Shown here one piece after another: positions 26,120 through 36,094 of a stretch of 64,000 nucleotides of DNA. The stretch covers positions 24,618,063-24,682,062 of the forward strand of contig NC_134833.1 of NCBI RefSeq assembly GCF_004210375.1. Reading direction: 5' to 3'. The DNA comes from Tachypleus tridentatus. Its lineage: Eukaryota; Arthropoda; Merostomata; Xiphosura; Limulidae. The position numbers and the translations under genes are program-made. The notes beneath the pieces were generated by a model, which searched no databases, was not told the DNA's origin, and worked only from the letters and a program-made list of their open reading frames with translations. How positions within the stretch are numbered: position 1 is the first letter of the stretch; every line of letters starts with the position of its first letter.

Positions 26120-27060
26120 CCAAGTGAGACCTGAGAATATGCACCTGAGTATTATTACTGATACACATGCGAAGTGTATTATTATAATGACGCCGAAGCT
26201 AACTTAAAACAAATTGAAAAAGTGTGACTGCCATAGTTTGAAAAAGAAATAACCTAACACCTGAATATTCCTCTGATACTGAAGGTGTAAACTGAGTACT
26301 ACTTATCCACATGCATGTGCATCTTCTTAATGAAGTCAGCTAGCAAAAACCACCATAAAGAAGAAATGGTTCCTGATACTACAAATAAAAATCACAAGGA
26401 GAGAAAGAAACACGTGTGCACATGCATCTGTTTATGTTTTACTGTTATAGCTTCAACGACAAAAGAATCTATGAACTTGAAATTTTGCATCCACATTAAG
26501 TGAACCCTAAGGGTTTGCATCAGTATATTATAACTTGTCTTCTTGAGTGTGCTTGTCTTTTTGTGTTAAAATCTATAAACAAAAGAGATATGATCATCAT
26601 ATCTCTAAGGAAAGTATCTAGAAACCTGAGAGTTTGCACTAATACTAAGCAAACCCCGAGGGTCTGCATTTGAGTATTGTCATTTATCAACAAGAATTTG
26701 CACGTGTATATGCATAACTTTCTAATGAGGGAAGCTCGTGGAAAACGCATTCTAAAAAAAAAGTGATATTTTATATTACAAATTATAAATATAAATCACA
26801 GACAAATAGATATGTGCCCATTTTTTTAAATAGTAAAATCTAGCAAAAACAAAGAAGCACAAAGAAATGAAATAGTTCCTTACACAACAACTTCTTATAT
26901 GTGAAAAGCCAATCCATTTTGATAACAATGCATTCCAACATAATATTTATATTACTCTGCTTAGCAATAATTTCATAATCTAATATTGTTGTTAAGAGTT
27001 TCTGAAAGTATCAAATGAAATGTATAAAAAAAAAAACTGAGAAAAAATAAACTTGTTGAT
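26120..27060. other. Non-coding stretch with faint repeated phrases
   Basis: Short phrases recur in degenerate form: agtcagctagcaaaaaccac near 26,335 against aaaatctagcaaaaacaaag near 26,835, and ggtttgcatcagtat near 26,512 against ggtctgcatttgagtat near 26,661. This is perhaps an old minisatellite. No coding evidence. Confidence 0.4.
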
Positions 27061-27069
27061 ATGTAAAAC

Positions 27070-27212
27070 TGGCTGGTATGAGTAGATAAAGCTCCATGTT
27101 GAGGAGTGAACAACGTTTCGATCTTCTTCTTCATTGTGAACCTGACGATGACCAAAGAAGGTCGAAATGTTGTTCATTCCTCTACATAGAGCTTTCTTTG
27201 CCCATACCAGCT
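27070..27212. repeat. Imperfect palindrome (foldback), about 58-bp arms
   Basis: The left arm 27,070-27,131 (ggctggtatgagtagataaa...gaggagtgaacaacgtttcg) and right arm 27,155-27,212 (ggtcgaaatgttgttcattc...gcccataccagct) are reverse complements with mismatches, around a spacer of about 24 bases. The transcript would form a long hairpin. It could be a foldback or MITE-type element or head-to-head copies of one repeat. Confidence 0.8.
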
Positions 27213-27347
27213 GTTTTTACATATATATTTTTCTCTACAAGTGGGTTTTCTCGTCATCACAGAAACTTCTTGATTTCTAATCAGAGGCTCTGTTAATTGA
27301 ATAAGTTCGTTTTAGTTTTAAAATTAAAATTGGAAGACAAATAAATA

Positions 27348-27608
27348 TGTTGTTTTTTTGAATTTCACACAAAGCTACTCAAAGGCAATCTGTGATAGCC
27401 GACCTGAATTTTCCAGTATATGATTAGAGGGAATGCAGCTAGTCATCACCACTCAGTGCCAATTTTTTTTACCAACAAATTGTGAGAGTGACCACACATT
27501 ATAATGCCCCTTGGGTGAAAGGGCGAGTATGCTTGGTGTGACCTGGATTCGAACCTGCAACCATTTGATTTCAAGTCCAATGCCTCAACCACCTGGCCAT
27601 ACAGGGCC
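27348..27608 (-). repeat. SINE (family A), nearly full length, diverged
   Basis: It runs from the reversed tail (ttgaatttcacacaaagcta) through agctagtcatcaccactcag to a reversed tRNA-like head (ggattcgaacctgcaacca; tcaaccacctggccatacag), which keeps recognisable A- and B-box complements. Confidence 0.8.
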
Positions 27609-27654
27609 ATAAAGAAAACAGATAAAACTTATTCGTTGTTTCAGAGACTGTACC

Positions 27655-28035
27655 ACCAGATGCTAATTTTAGGACATGCACACGCAGGTGTTTATTTTCT
27701 GGAAGCACAGGCTTGTAAATTTGCATATGTGTGTGGAAGTGCTCATTTTCACATAGCACATGCACAAATTATTATAAGTGCATGCAGGTGGTGATTTTGT
27801 AGTTGGGCACACAAGTGTTTATTTTTCGTACATGCACACACAGTTGCATAATTGGTAAATACACTCGCAGGTGCATAAATTGGTACATACATGCTCAGGT
27901 GCATATTTTCATACATGTACATGCAGGTGTATCTTTTGTAGTTGTGCAGGCTGGTGTTCATTTTTGTACACGCGCAAGTAGGTGAGAAAATAGGTACATG
28001 CACTCGCAGGTGTTGATTGCACAGGTGCTTATGTC
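27655..28035. repeat. Minisatellite, about 30-bp unit
   Basis: About a dozen degenerate units built on acatgcacacgcaggtgttt or gcaggtgcataaattggtac. The open frames here on both strands (Cys/His/Thr-rich) are by-products of the repeat and not genes. Confidence 0.8.
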
Positions 28036-28039
28036 CGCA

Positions 28040-29445
28040 CTGTACTACTTCTGTATGCTTATCCTGGGTAGAGTAATCAGTGTTCATCTGCATTATCACT
28101 GTATGTTGTATTGTAGGTTCAGTAATCAATGTTTATCTGTTTTATCTCTGTATGATATAGCTTGGGTACAATAATAAAGGTTCATCTGTACTAACTCTGT
28201 ATGTTATATACTGAGTTGTATAATCAATGTTCATATATGCACCTGTATGCCACATCCTGGTACAGTAGTTAATGTTTATGTGTTTTCCCTCAATATATTA
28301 TATCCTGGGTATAAAAATCAATGTTTATCTGTACTACCTCTTTATGTTATATACTCAGGTAAAATAATCAATAATCATCTGTTTTACCCCTGTGTTTTTT
28401 TTTCATGGGTCAATAATCATATTTATCTGTTTTAAACTCTGTATTTTAAATCCAGGGTACAATATTCTGTGTTTATCTGCTTTACCTGTATGTCATATCC
28501 ATGGTACAGTGTTCAGTGTTTATCTGCTTTACCTCTATATGTTATATCATTTGTAGAAGAATCAATGCTTAACTGTTCTAACTGTCTATGTTATATCCTG
28601 GGTACATTAATGATTATTCATCTGTTTTACCTCTGAAAATTATATCCTGAGTACAATAATCAATGTTTATCTGCTTTACCCCTCTTTGTTTTATCCAGGA
28701 AACAGCAATCAATGTTAAAATGTTCTAACTCTGTTATATTTTGGTTGAGGAATAAATGTTTTTCTGTTTTAACTCTTTATGTTATGTCGTGATAACAGTA
28801 ATCCATGTTCATCTGCACTACTTCTGTATCTTATATCCTGGCTACAGCTATCAACATTCATGTTTTACCAGTGTATGTTATATCAAGGGTACAGAATTCA
28901 ATTTTCATTTGTTCTACCTCTGTCCGTTATATTCTGGGTACAATAATCAATGTTTATCTGCACTACATCTGTTTTTTTATATCCTTGGTACAATAGTCAG
29001 TGTTCATCTGTTCTACCTCTGTCTGTTATATTCTGGGTACAGTACTCAGTGTTCATGTGTATTGAGTCAGTATGTTACATCCTGGGTACAGAAATCAATG
29101 TTCATCTGTTGTACCTCTGTTTGTTGTATCCTGGGTACACTGATCAATATTTATCTGTTTTACCTTTGAATGTTATATCTTGGGTACAACATTCAATGTT
29201 TATCTGCTTTTCCTTCTATGTTATATCCTGGGTAAAGTAATTAATGATCATCTTTCCTTCTTCTGTATGTTATATTTTGGGTACAATAATTAGTTTTCAT
29301 TTTTTCTACCTCCCTATGTTGTATCCTTGATAGAATAATCAATGTTTATCTGTACTACCTCTTTATGTTATATCATGGGTACAGTAATCAATGAATATCT
29401 TTTTTAGCTCTGTATGTTATATCCTGGGTACAATAATAAACGTTT
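28040..29445. repeat. Minisatellite, about 49-bp unit, roughly 28 copies
   Basis: The phrase gttatatcctgggtacagta followed by atcaatgttcatctgttcta and cctctgtat repeats with a spacing near 48-51 bp across 1.4 kb. Units drift more at the left end. Because many units are 48-51 bp, long repeat-encoded open frames (for example 28,756-29,169) arise without being coding. Confidence 0.9.
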
Positions 29446-29449
29446 ATTC

Positions 29450-29770
29450 TCTATCATAGCAATTAATTACAGTTTTATAGTCTGTGATTAATCTCCATAA
29501 AAGGTAATGTTCTCTCTGTTGATTGGTTCTTGATGATATGATTTTAAACGTACAGTTACTTGTGTACTCTACACTTATGTGGTTGTGTTTTATCTTTATT
29601 ATTTTTCCTGTTTTGTGTTCTCAGTGTTTTAAACATGACCCCAGTAAATTTTATATCAGAAAATTTCTGGATATTAAAAAAAAAATTGAATGTAGAAGAA
29701 TATACTTGTAATTTCTTCATATAAACATTACTTGAAAGACAATAGGTGTAATAGGCATTTATATCCCAAA
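29450..29770. other. Stretch with no supportable feature
   Basis: Nothing exon-like seen; it is followed by a short SINE family B fragment near 29,778-29,828 (gttgagtacaaagttaca). Confidence 0.45.
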
Positions 29771-29834
29771 AATATTTTGTTTGTTGTTGAGTACAAAGTT
29801 ACATTATAAGCTCTTAACTGGTAGAGGGAACATT

Positions 29835-29990
29835 GGCAAATTTAGGTAAGGGGTAGATGGGACCCAGCTCCACTGCCTATGGTCTTAATGGGAACCCATT
29901 GATGATTTTATTCTATGTAAAACTAAATAAGATGTAGGGACCACAAAATTATTAGCTCCTGAGACCACAGAAATTTTAACCTGCCACAGA
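29835..29990 (-). repeat. Dispersed repeat, inverted partner of 38,122-38,280
   Basis: The reverse complement contains tttacatagaataaaatcat and gttcccattaagaccatagg, which match tttacatagaataaaattat and gctcccattaagatcatagg at 38,190-38,235. The two stretches align over about 150 bp. This is an old interspersed repeat of unknown class. Confidence 0.75.
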
Positions 29991-29997
29991 GAGGGAG

Positions 29998-30272
29998 CAG
30001 TTTGTTTGTTTGGATTGAATTTCACACAAACTATATATGAGAGAGCTGCGGTAGCAGTCGCTAATTTAGCAGTGAAAAAGTAGAAGGAAAGCAGCTAGTT
30101 ATCACCATCCAACAACAGGTCTTGAGCTAATATTTTATCAAGGAATAGTGTGATGTACCGTGACTTATAATGCCCCTGCAGCTGAATGGGTGAGTACATT
30201 TGATGTAATGGTGATTCAAATTTGCGACTCTCAGATGTAGAGTCAAGTGCCCTAATCATCTGGACATGTTTT
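29998..30272 (-). repeat. SINE (family A), highly diverged
   Basis: It runs from the reversed tail (gtttgtttgtttggattgaa), through gctaatttagcagtgaaaaa and gcagctagttatcaccatcc, to a worn head near tcaagtgccctaatcatctg. Confidence 0.75.
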
Positions 30273-30284
30273 GATTGGAATTTG

Positions 30285-30388
30285 GTATAAAATTTCAAAG
30301 AGCCTGCAATTTGCCCTCCATGGGTATTGAAACCCAGGTTCTAGTGTTGTAAAATTGCAGATATCCCATTGTACCACATGGGGCCAGA
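30285..30388 (-). repeat. tRNA-derived SINE fragment (family B/C-like)
   Basis: It contains gggtattgaaacccaggttc and ends taccacatggggcc, the reversed B-box and head arrangement of the other SINE families. It abuts the next SINE. Confidence 0.55.
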
Positions 30389-30660
30389 GGTTTGTTTGTT
30401 TGTTTTTTGCACAAAGCTACTCGAGGGCTATCTGTGCTAGCCGTCCCTAATTTAGCAGTGTAAGACGAGAGGGAAGGCAGCTAGTCATCACCACCCACCG
30501 CCAACTCTTGGGCTACTCTTTTACCAACGAAAAGTGGGATTGATCGTCACATTATAACGCCCCCACGGCTGGGAGGGCGAGCATGTTTGGCACGACTGGG
30601 CGCGAACCCGCGACCCTCAGATTACGAAGCGCACGCCTTAACGCGCTAGGCCATGCCAGA
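30389..30660 (-). repeat. SINE (family A), well preserved
   Basis: It runs from the tail gtttgtttgttttttgcaca to the head cgcgctaggccatgccagag, with the body taatttagcagtgtaagacg and gcgaacccgcgaccctcag. It is the best-preserved copy in the window. Confidence 0.9.
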
Positions 30661-32765
30661 GGAACAGACAACGTAAATGCGATAGTAGCAACTTTCATCT
30701 AACAATTATAAATGTTGCTTTAAAAGTAGACTAAAATATTCAAATTATTTTGTTATTATCCTTCTAACAGTTTAAAATTTAGTTTTCAACCACCTCAGTG
30801 AATACCTTACAACCCTGAATAATGATATTATTATGATACTGTTTTGAAAAGAGACAAAAGGAAAGATATATATGATTATTAATTAACTTAAAGTATTTCA
30901 TAAAATGAATTATTTATATTGTTATTTCATCATTCTTAAGCTATCGTCGGAGGTAAATGTGTGCTTTTATTTTCTAAAAAATAAGTAAACTTAACTTATA
31001 GACATTAATAGAGGATTGGCTATTTTTGTTCTCTTTCTTTTAGATCAAAGACATACTGAGCTCTCTGTAGTGTCCACTGTTGGGAATTGAACACCAGATA
31101 TTTGTAAACCTTCCGCTGTTCCACCAGGGAACACAGGGGACTAACTAGTATATTTATGTGGTACATGATTTCTTGCTTTTATTGAGTGTATATTGCACCA
31201 TATTTGAAGGTTATGTTAACTGGCGTATTAGCCACAAATATCAAATGTTTTATAAACGTCACTGTACTGAAAACTATTTCTACGTGTTATAAATTTTAAT
31301 AAAGTAATAGTTTGTCTCAGAATCTTTAAGGAGACTCGATAAACAAAATGATTGATTTCAATATATAATTAACCTATTACTGTAAACAGTATACCAAATG
31401 GAATTGGTGCTTAGAGACTGGGCTGATTTTGAACAATATGTTTTAAAATGTGAACAACTATCCTAAATGTTAACAAGCGTGGACAATACGTGTACCTTAA
31501 GGCTGCAAATACCACATTAAAATACAACACTATTCAAAATATCGAAACAACATTGCACAGTACTAATAGAGCTAGCTGTAAGATAAATTCACTGTTGCAA
31601 TGTTCGTGTACTCACGGTATCCATCTTACACGCTTTTGGTTGGTCATCGATAAGCTTACAGATTGAAAAGGCTTAAACCTAGGGTTTTACTTTCTGCGAT
31701 GAAGAAAACGCAAATAGCAGGAACAAATCGTTTTGTGCTTGAAAAACAATATCCATCTTGTGCTATTTCGCCCTTCAAATGTTCATTTTGCCATCTGTAG
31801 GGCAATGTGCAAAGACTGCATGAAGTTTTCGGTTCTAGTAATTTAGAATTTTTTCTTTTGTGAAATTCTTACTTAACAACCAGAAGTATCCATCTCCTGG
31901 ACAGAAGTTATGTTAATTTGTGATTACAGAAAAGTTGTCGTAAGACATAAAATTTGTTTCTCTGATACGCAATTAATTGTAAAAAAATCCCTGTAGAAAC
32001 CGCAAAATTGAAAGTTTATTTTTTTCACGTAAACCCCATGAACGATCCATCGTCAGAAGGTAAGGTCGTAGTAGAAAACACAAAAACGGCCATAAAAGCC
32101 GCAAAGCGCAAAATTCAAACCTAAAAACTGTATGTACTTCTACATGGAGCTAATGAACCATCATATCCATCCACACCTTGCGAAGTTGTTTCGTGGACAG
32201 AAAATAAACAATACTATTATATATATGCAAAAACATAAACCCTCAACCTTAAAATCATCTTCTTATGGAAACGTAATGTCATAATATTTCTAATCGACGG
32301 GGAAATTTTACACTGATCTCAGGAAAAATAATTCACATATTTAAATTTTGTGCTTTAAAAGAGCAACTGTAAGAATTAGTTTTTTACTTGTTTCCAAAAC
32401 TATACAATGTATCCGTACCTTGCTCATCCCAGATAATCGAACCCTGGATTTTATCTCTAAATATATACAGACTACAATGGAACTAACTGCGTTATTTTTG
32501 AAGGCTGTCTCAACTAAATTGATGTTTAAAGGCACAGAAGATATAAACATCTAACTTTATTTTTATGTTGATAAAATATTAAATTACAACTTGTTGTTTG
32601 ACTTTTTATATTTTAAAGAAGATTTAAAGTTCATGTTTATTTCATTATCGAAAGATTTAAGTCGTGGAAAGTGTCACACACTATTATAAGAAATGGTGGC
32701 GACACGATAGGTATTCTAGTGAATTTGGATCCTCTGATTGCTTGTTTAAATTCTCGCAAAACAAT
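30661..32765. other. Non-coding stretch with one SINE C fragment
   Basis: A reversed family C fragment lies at 31,045-31,142 (gaattgaacaccagatattt; ccgctgttccaccagggaac). No exon is supportable in the remainder. Confidence 0.5.
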
Positions 32766-32769
32766 TCTA

Positions 32770-32965
32770 GGGGCAGAGCGTGGCCAGGTAGTTAAGGCAT
32801 TCGACTCGTAATCCGCGGGTTCGAATCCCCATTATACCAAACATGCTAGGGTTAGCTGCGCTAGCCGTCCATATTTCATCTGCAGATAGAAAGAGAGGGA
32901 AGATAAGTAGTCTAAAGTATCCACCTGTAACTTTTACCAAGGAATAGTGAGTTTTACTATCACAA
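32770..32965 (+). repeat. SINE (family A) with intact tRNA-like head
   Basis: It shows an A-box-like gtggccaggtagttaaggca and a B-box-like gcgggttcgaatccccatta at 32,780-32,835, then ctagccgtcc and a diverged, rearranged body. The body lacks the usual middle section, so the copy is internally deleted. Confidence 0.75.
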
Positions 32966-33061
32966 TATTTTTCCGTCACAGATGTTCGACGATGTGCTTT
33001 GATCCTATAACACATAGATTGTAAGTCTTTTGCTGAGACAGTGAGTCCACATAAAACTTGA

Positions 33062-33188
33062 CAGCATTTTTTATTTGCTTGGAATTGAACCCAAATATAC
33101 ACAATGCGCTGTCTGTGCTTTGCCCATCACGAATATCTAAACTGTTTTTAACGGTTTGAGTCAGACATACCGCTGAGCCATAGGGAAG
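33062..33188 (-). repeat. tRNA-derived SINE (family B)
   Basis: The sequence ggaattgaacccaaatatac, then cgctgtctgtgctttgccca, then gtcagacataccgctgagcc is the reversed tail-to-head order of family B. Confidence 0.7.
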
Positions 33189-33189
33189 C

Positions 33190-34405
33190 ATCTGAGAGCG
33201 AATTTGGATAAAATGCTTGAAGGAGACAAGAGAAATGTTAAGGAAACCCATTATAATTTCAGAAATACTTTATTGTTGTTTGTATTTACGCTTGCCAGTA
33301 AGTTAAAGAGAAGGCATAATTCACGAGACAATCGAACATAATATTTAGGTTCTAAATTTAAAAAACAAATGTAAACCACACTATATATTTAAATGTTTAG
33401 CAATTAGCTCAAAAAGCTGTAGAAGAAATTATTATTTTATTTGAAATGGTAATTACATTCTCTCTCTAGAGTTCTATTGTTTGTATAATTATATAACAGT
33501 GCACTTTTCAGGGTAGTTAATTCGAATAAACTGAAAATCATTTCTTTAGATGTCAGTGTTGGTTATATTACACAGAAATAAATATAACTTCAAATACTGA
33601 CTGCTCTATCTGGGGAGAAAATAACAAAAATATTTTAATATGGGACAATAAATGTCTTAATAATGTTGACAATAATAATCTTAGGGAAACAGATAGGTTC
33701 AATAAACCGGTTTAACACACAAATACGATACCCTATAACATAAGCGTTTTCAATATGAGGACATTTCTTCTTCAAGTACAAAAGTACAAACTCAGATTGT
33801 TAGCCTCTAAATAATAATAATTAACGATGTAACAATTGTATAAACAGTTTAAAATTATTTCACTCTATATAAACGATCCACAGAAACATGAAAAGTAATA
33901 AAAAAAATACACCTACAACGAATGGAAACAGGGTCTGGAAGGTAAAGAACCAAGTATTTCAGCTACTACACCACATGATAATCTTAGTCACCTTCGAGAA
34001 CTTAAAAAAATAAGAAAATATGTTTGTTTTTTATTTATTATTTGTAATTTTATACAAGAAGAATATCATAAGTATAAGCCAAATATTTTTTTAAGAAAAT
34101 CAGCCGATTTAAACTTCGTACTTATAAATAATACATAAACCAAAGATCCTAATTCTCGTGGAATAGCACTATTATATCGAAACAATCTCAAAATAATAAC
34201 TATCCCCCACATTAACATACCCTGTACCACTGAGATCATTATTTTCAAACATACTGACTTCAGTTGTACAATAACTAACTCATTCCAAAACACTTTAGAA
34301 ATTCAGTAACCTAGCATTTATAAATTCCGACGCTATGAAACAATAACAGATTCACTACAGGTTTTTAAATATGAGATAAACTTCGAGAGTTAACTTATGA
34401 AAGTT
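33190..34405. other. AT-rich stretch with no supportable gene
   Basis: No exon or repeat recognised on either strand. Confidence 0.5.
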
Positions 34406-34410
34406 ATTGC

Positions 34411-34457
34411 CAGTTTGTTTGTTTTTGAATTTCTCGCAAAGCTACTCGAGGGCTATC
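34411..34457 (-). repeat. SINE (family A) tail fragment joined to a LINE
   Basis: The text gtttgtttgtttttgaattt followed by gctactcgagggctatctgc is the tail end of family A and breaks off where LINE reverse-transcriptase coding sequence starts a few bases later. Confidence 0.7.
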
Positions 34458-34469
34458 TGCTTACACCAG

Positions 34470-35160
34470 AAACTGCAGCCACTAACATTCAACCTCAACA
34501 AAACAAATTTAGTGAAAACTGCCAAAAATATGGAATTAAAACAAACACAGCAAAGACACAATTAGTGATATTTTCAAAATCAACGAAACATCAGAAAGTA
34601 CATACCCAGATTTACATGAACGGAGAGCTTCTCCAGACTGCTACATCTGCAAAATTTTAGGACTAACACATGATTCTAAACTTACCTGGATAAAACGTGT
34701 AAATAACATAAAAATTCAAATTTGGCGAAGAATAAACTCTGCTAAGAGTCTAACTGGTAAAAATTATGGAACAACACCTGAAAACATCATTAAAATATAC
34801 AAAACATATATAAAACCAGTAATAGATTTTGCAGCTCCTGCATGGATTAACGTAAGTAAAAAACAACTGCAAACCAAACTACAAACACTACAGAATACAT
34901 TAATTACAAAAGCATATAGAGTACCCAAAACCACTTCCTCAAAGTTCATGCACAAATACTGTAATACATAAACAATACCACATGGACTTCTACATAGTAC
35001 AATAAAATATTTCGATAAAAATTGGAGAAAAAATGAGCTGTTATGCGAACTAGATAGGTATTGCATATGCGATGAAGAGAATCCTAAACTCCTCTCTCCG
35101 ATAAACTTATACATTAGATCGTTAATATATATCAAACACAAATTACAAAGCCACTGACAG
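34470..35160 (+). mobile_element. Non-LTR retrotransposon RT C-terminal fragment (Jockey/CR1 type), decayed
   Basis: The + strand, with one frame change near 34,655, encodes FSENCQKYGIKTNTAKTQ, LVIFSKS, then LGLTHDSKLTW, IKIYKTYIKPVIDFAAPAW and KLQTLQNTLITKAYRVP. These are the post-catalytic thumb-region blocks of a LINE reverse transcriptase. The catalytic part and the upstream ORF are absent, so it is a 5'-truncated dead copy. A further in-frame stop falls near 34,970. Confidence 0.8.
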
Positions 35161-35199
35161 CAAATCAACGCTGTCTTCATATCGTATTTTTCCCTTTAA

Positions 35200-36000
35200 G
35201 CCTCTCGGCAAGATGCGTTAAAAAACTTTAAACATTGTGAACGACTTTAACGCAACATTAAACAAATCAATAACAACATACTTTTTAGCGTAAATATTCC
35301 ATCCAAATATCTAGTGCGATATTAACGCCTGCTAGTCAAAATCGCTATGACTTAGCATAACAATAAAAATACATACTATAACTCTTTATTTGGAATTAGG
35401 CATAAAAGCACACAGTGAGCTAGCTATATGTGTTCTGCCGACCACAAGGATTGAAAGCCGGTGTTTAGCAGTATGAGTCCATTGACATACTGAAGGGTTA
35501 TGTACTAGAAATTGAAATAGCAGTGTATAAATTATAATGTTCTAAAGCTTTGTTAGTTTTAATCATACTCTGATTAAATCTGATATTGTTGTATTAACGA
35601 AATTATAAAAGTATAGGACAGTTTCTAAGAACTACCAATAATCATGGAGTAATAAAGCTTTTCCTACGTTTATAATACATCACCTAACTTCCAAATATCC
35701 CTCCCAAATTACCGTACTATAATTATTTTTTACATGTATGTAAAACACATTGCTTTCGATGCTTCCTTAATTTGAAATTATATTTTTGAAAATATTAAAT
35801 ACAACCCTCCAGAAAAAGCTCATACGAAATTAGATGTTAGTCACTATTTTCTTTAGAACATTTATTTAATGAATATTTTTACACGAGTTTGTTTTCTTCA
35901 ACTTTTAAAACCTTCTTTGCTGTCTTCAACTAAATAAGTTTGGTATAGTGGTACATATTGTTGTTCTTGCCATTAAAATAGAAAACTGCAGCAATGACCA
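35200..36000. other. Intergenic stretch with a SINE B copy
   Basis: A reversed family B SINE occupies about 35,395-35,510 (aaaagcacacagtgagctag; cagtatgagtccattgacat). The rest shows nothing supportable; it may contain the promoter of the membrane-protein gene, but no clear element is visible. Confidence 0.5.
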
Positions 36001-36094
36001 CCCCTCATAACAACAATTGACTCGTCTGTTGCTAAGACACCAGTTCGAACTGCAAAAAAACGGTCAAAGAGATTTAAAAAAACGTTCTGAGAAA

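Noticed and set aside
27571-28129. Minus-strand open frames of 64 and 126 codons rich in Cys/His/Thr
   Set aside because: They lie over the 30-bp minisatellite and a SINE; the composition is that of the repeat unit, not of a protein family.
28756-29240. Long open frames (up to 137 codons) rich in Tyr, Cys and Leu
   Set aside because: They are produced by the roughly 49-bp tandem repeat, appear in several frames and have no start context or homology.
34764-35180. Minus-strand frame of 138 codons, Cys/Leu/Phe-rich
   Set aside because: It is the antisense shadow of the LINE reverse-transcriptase fragment on the + strand.
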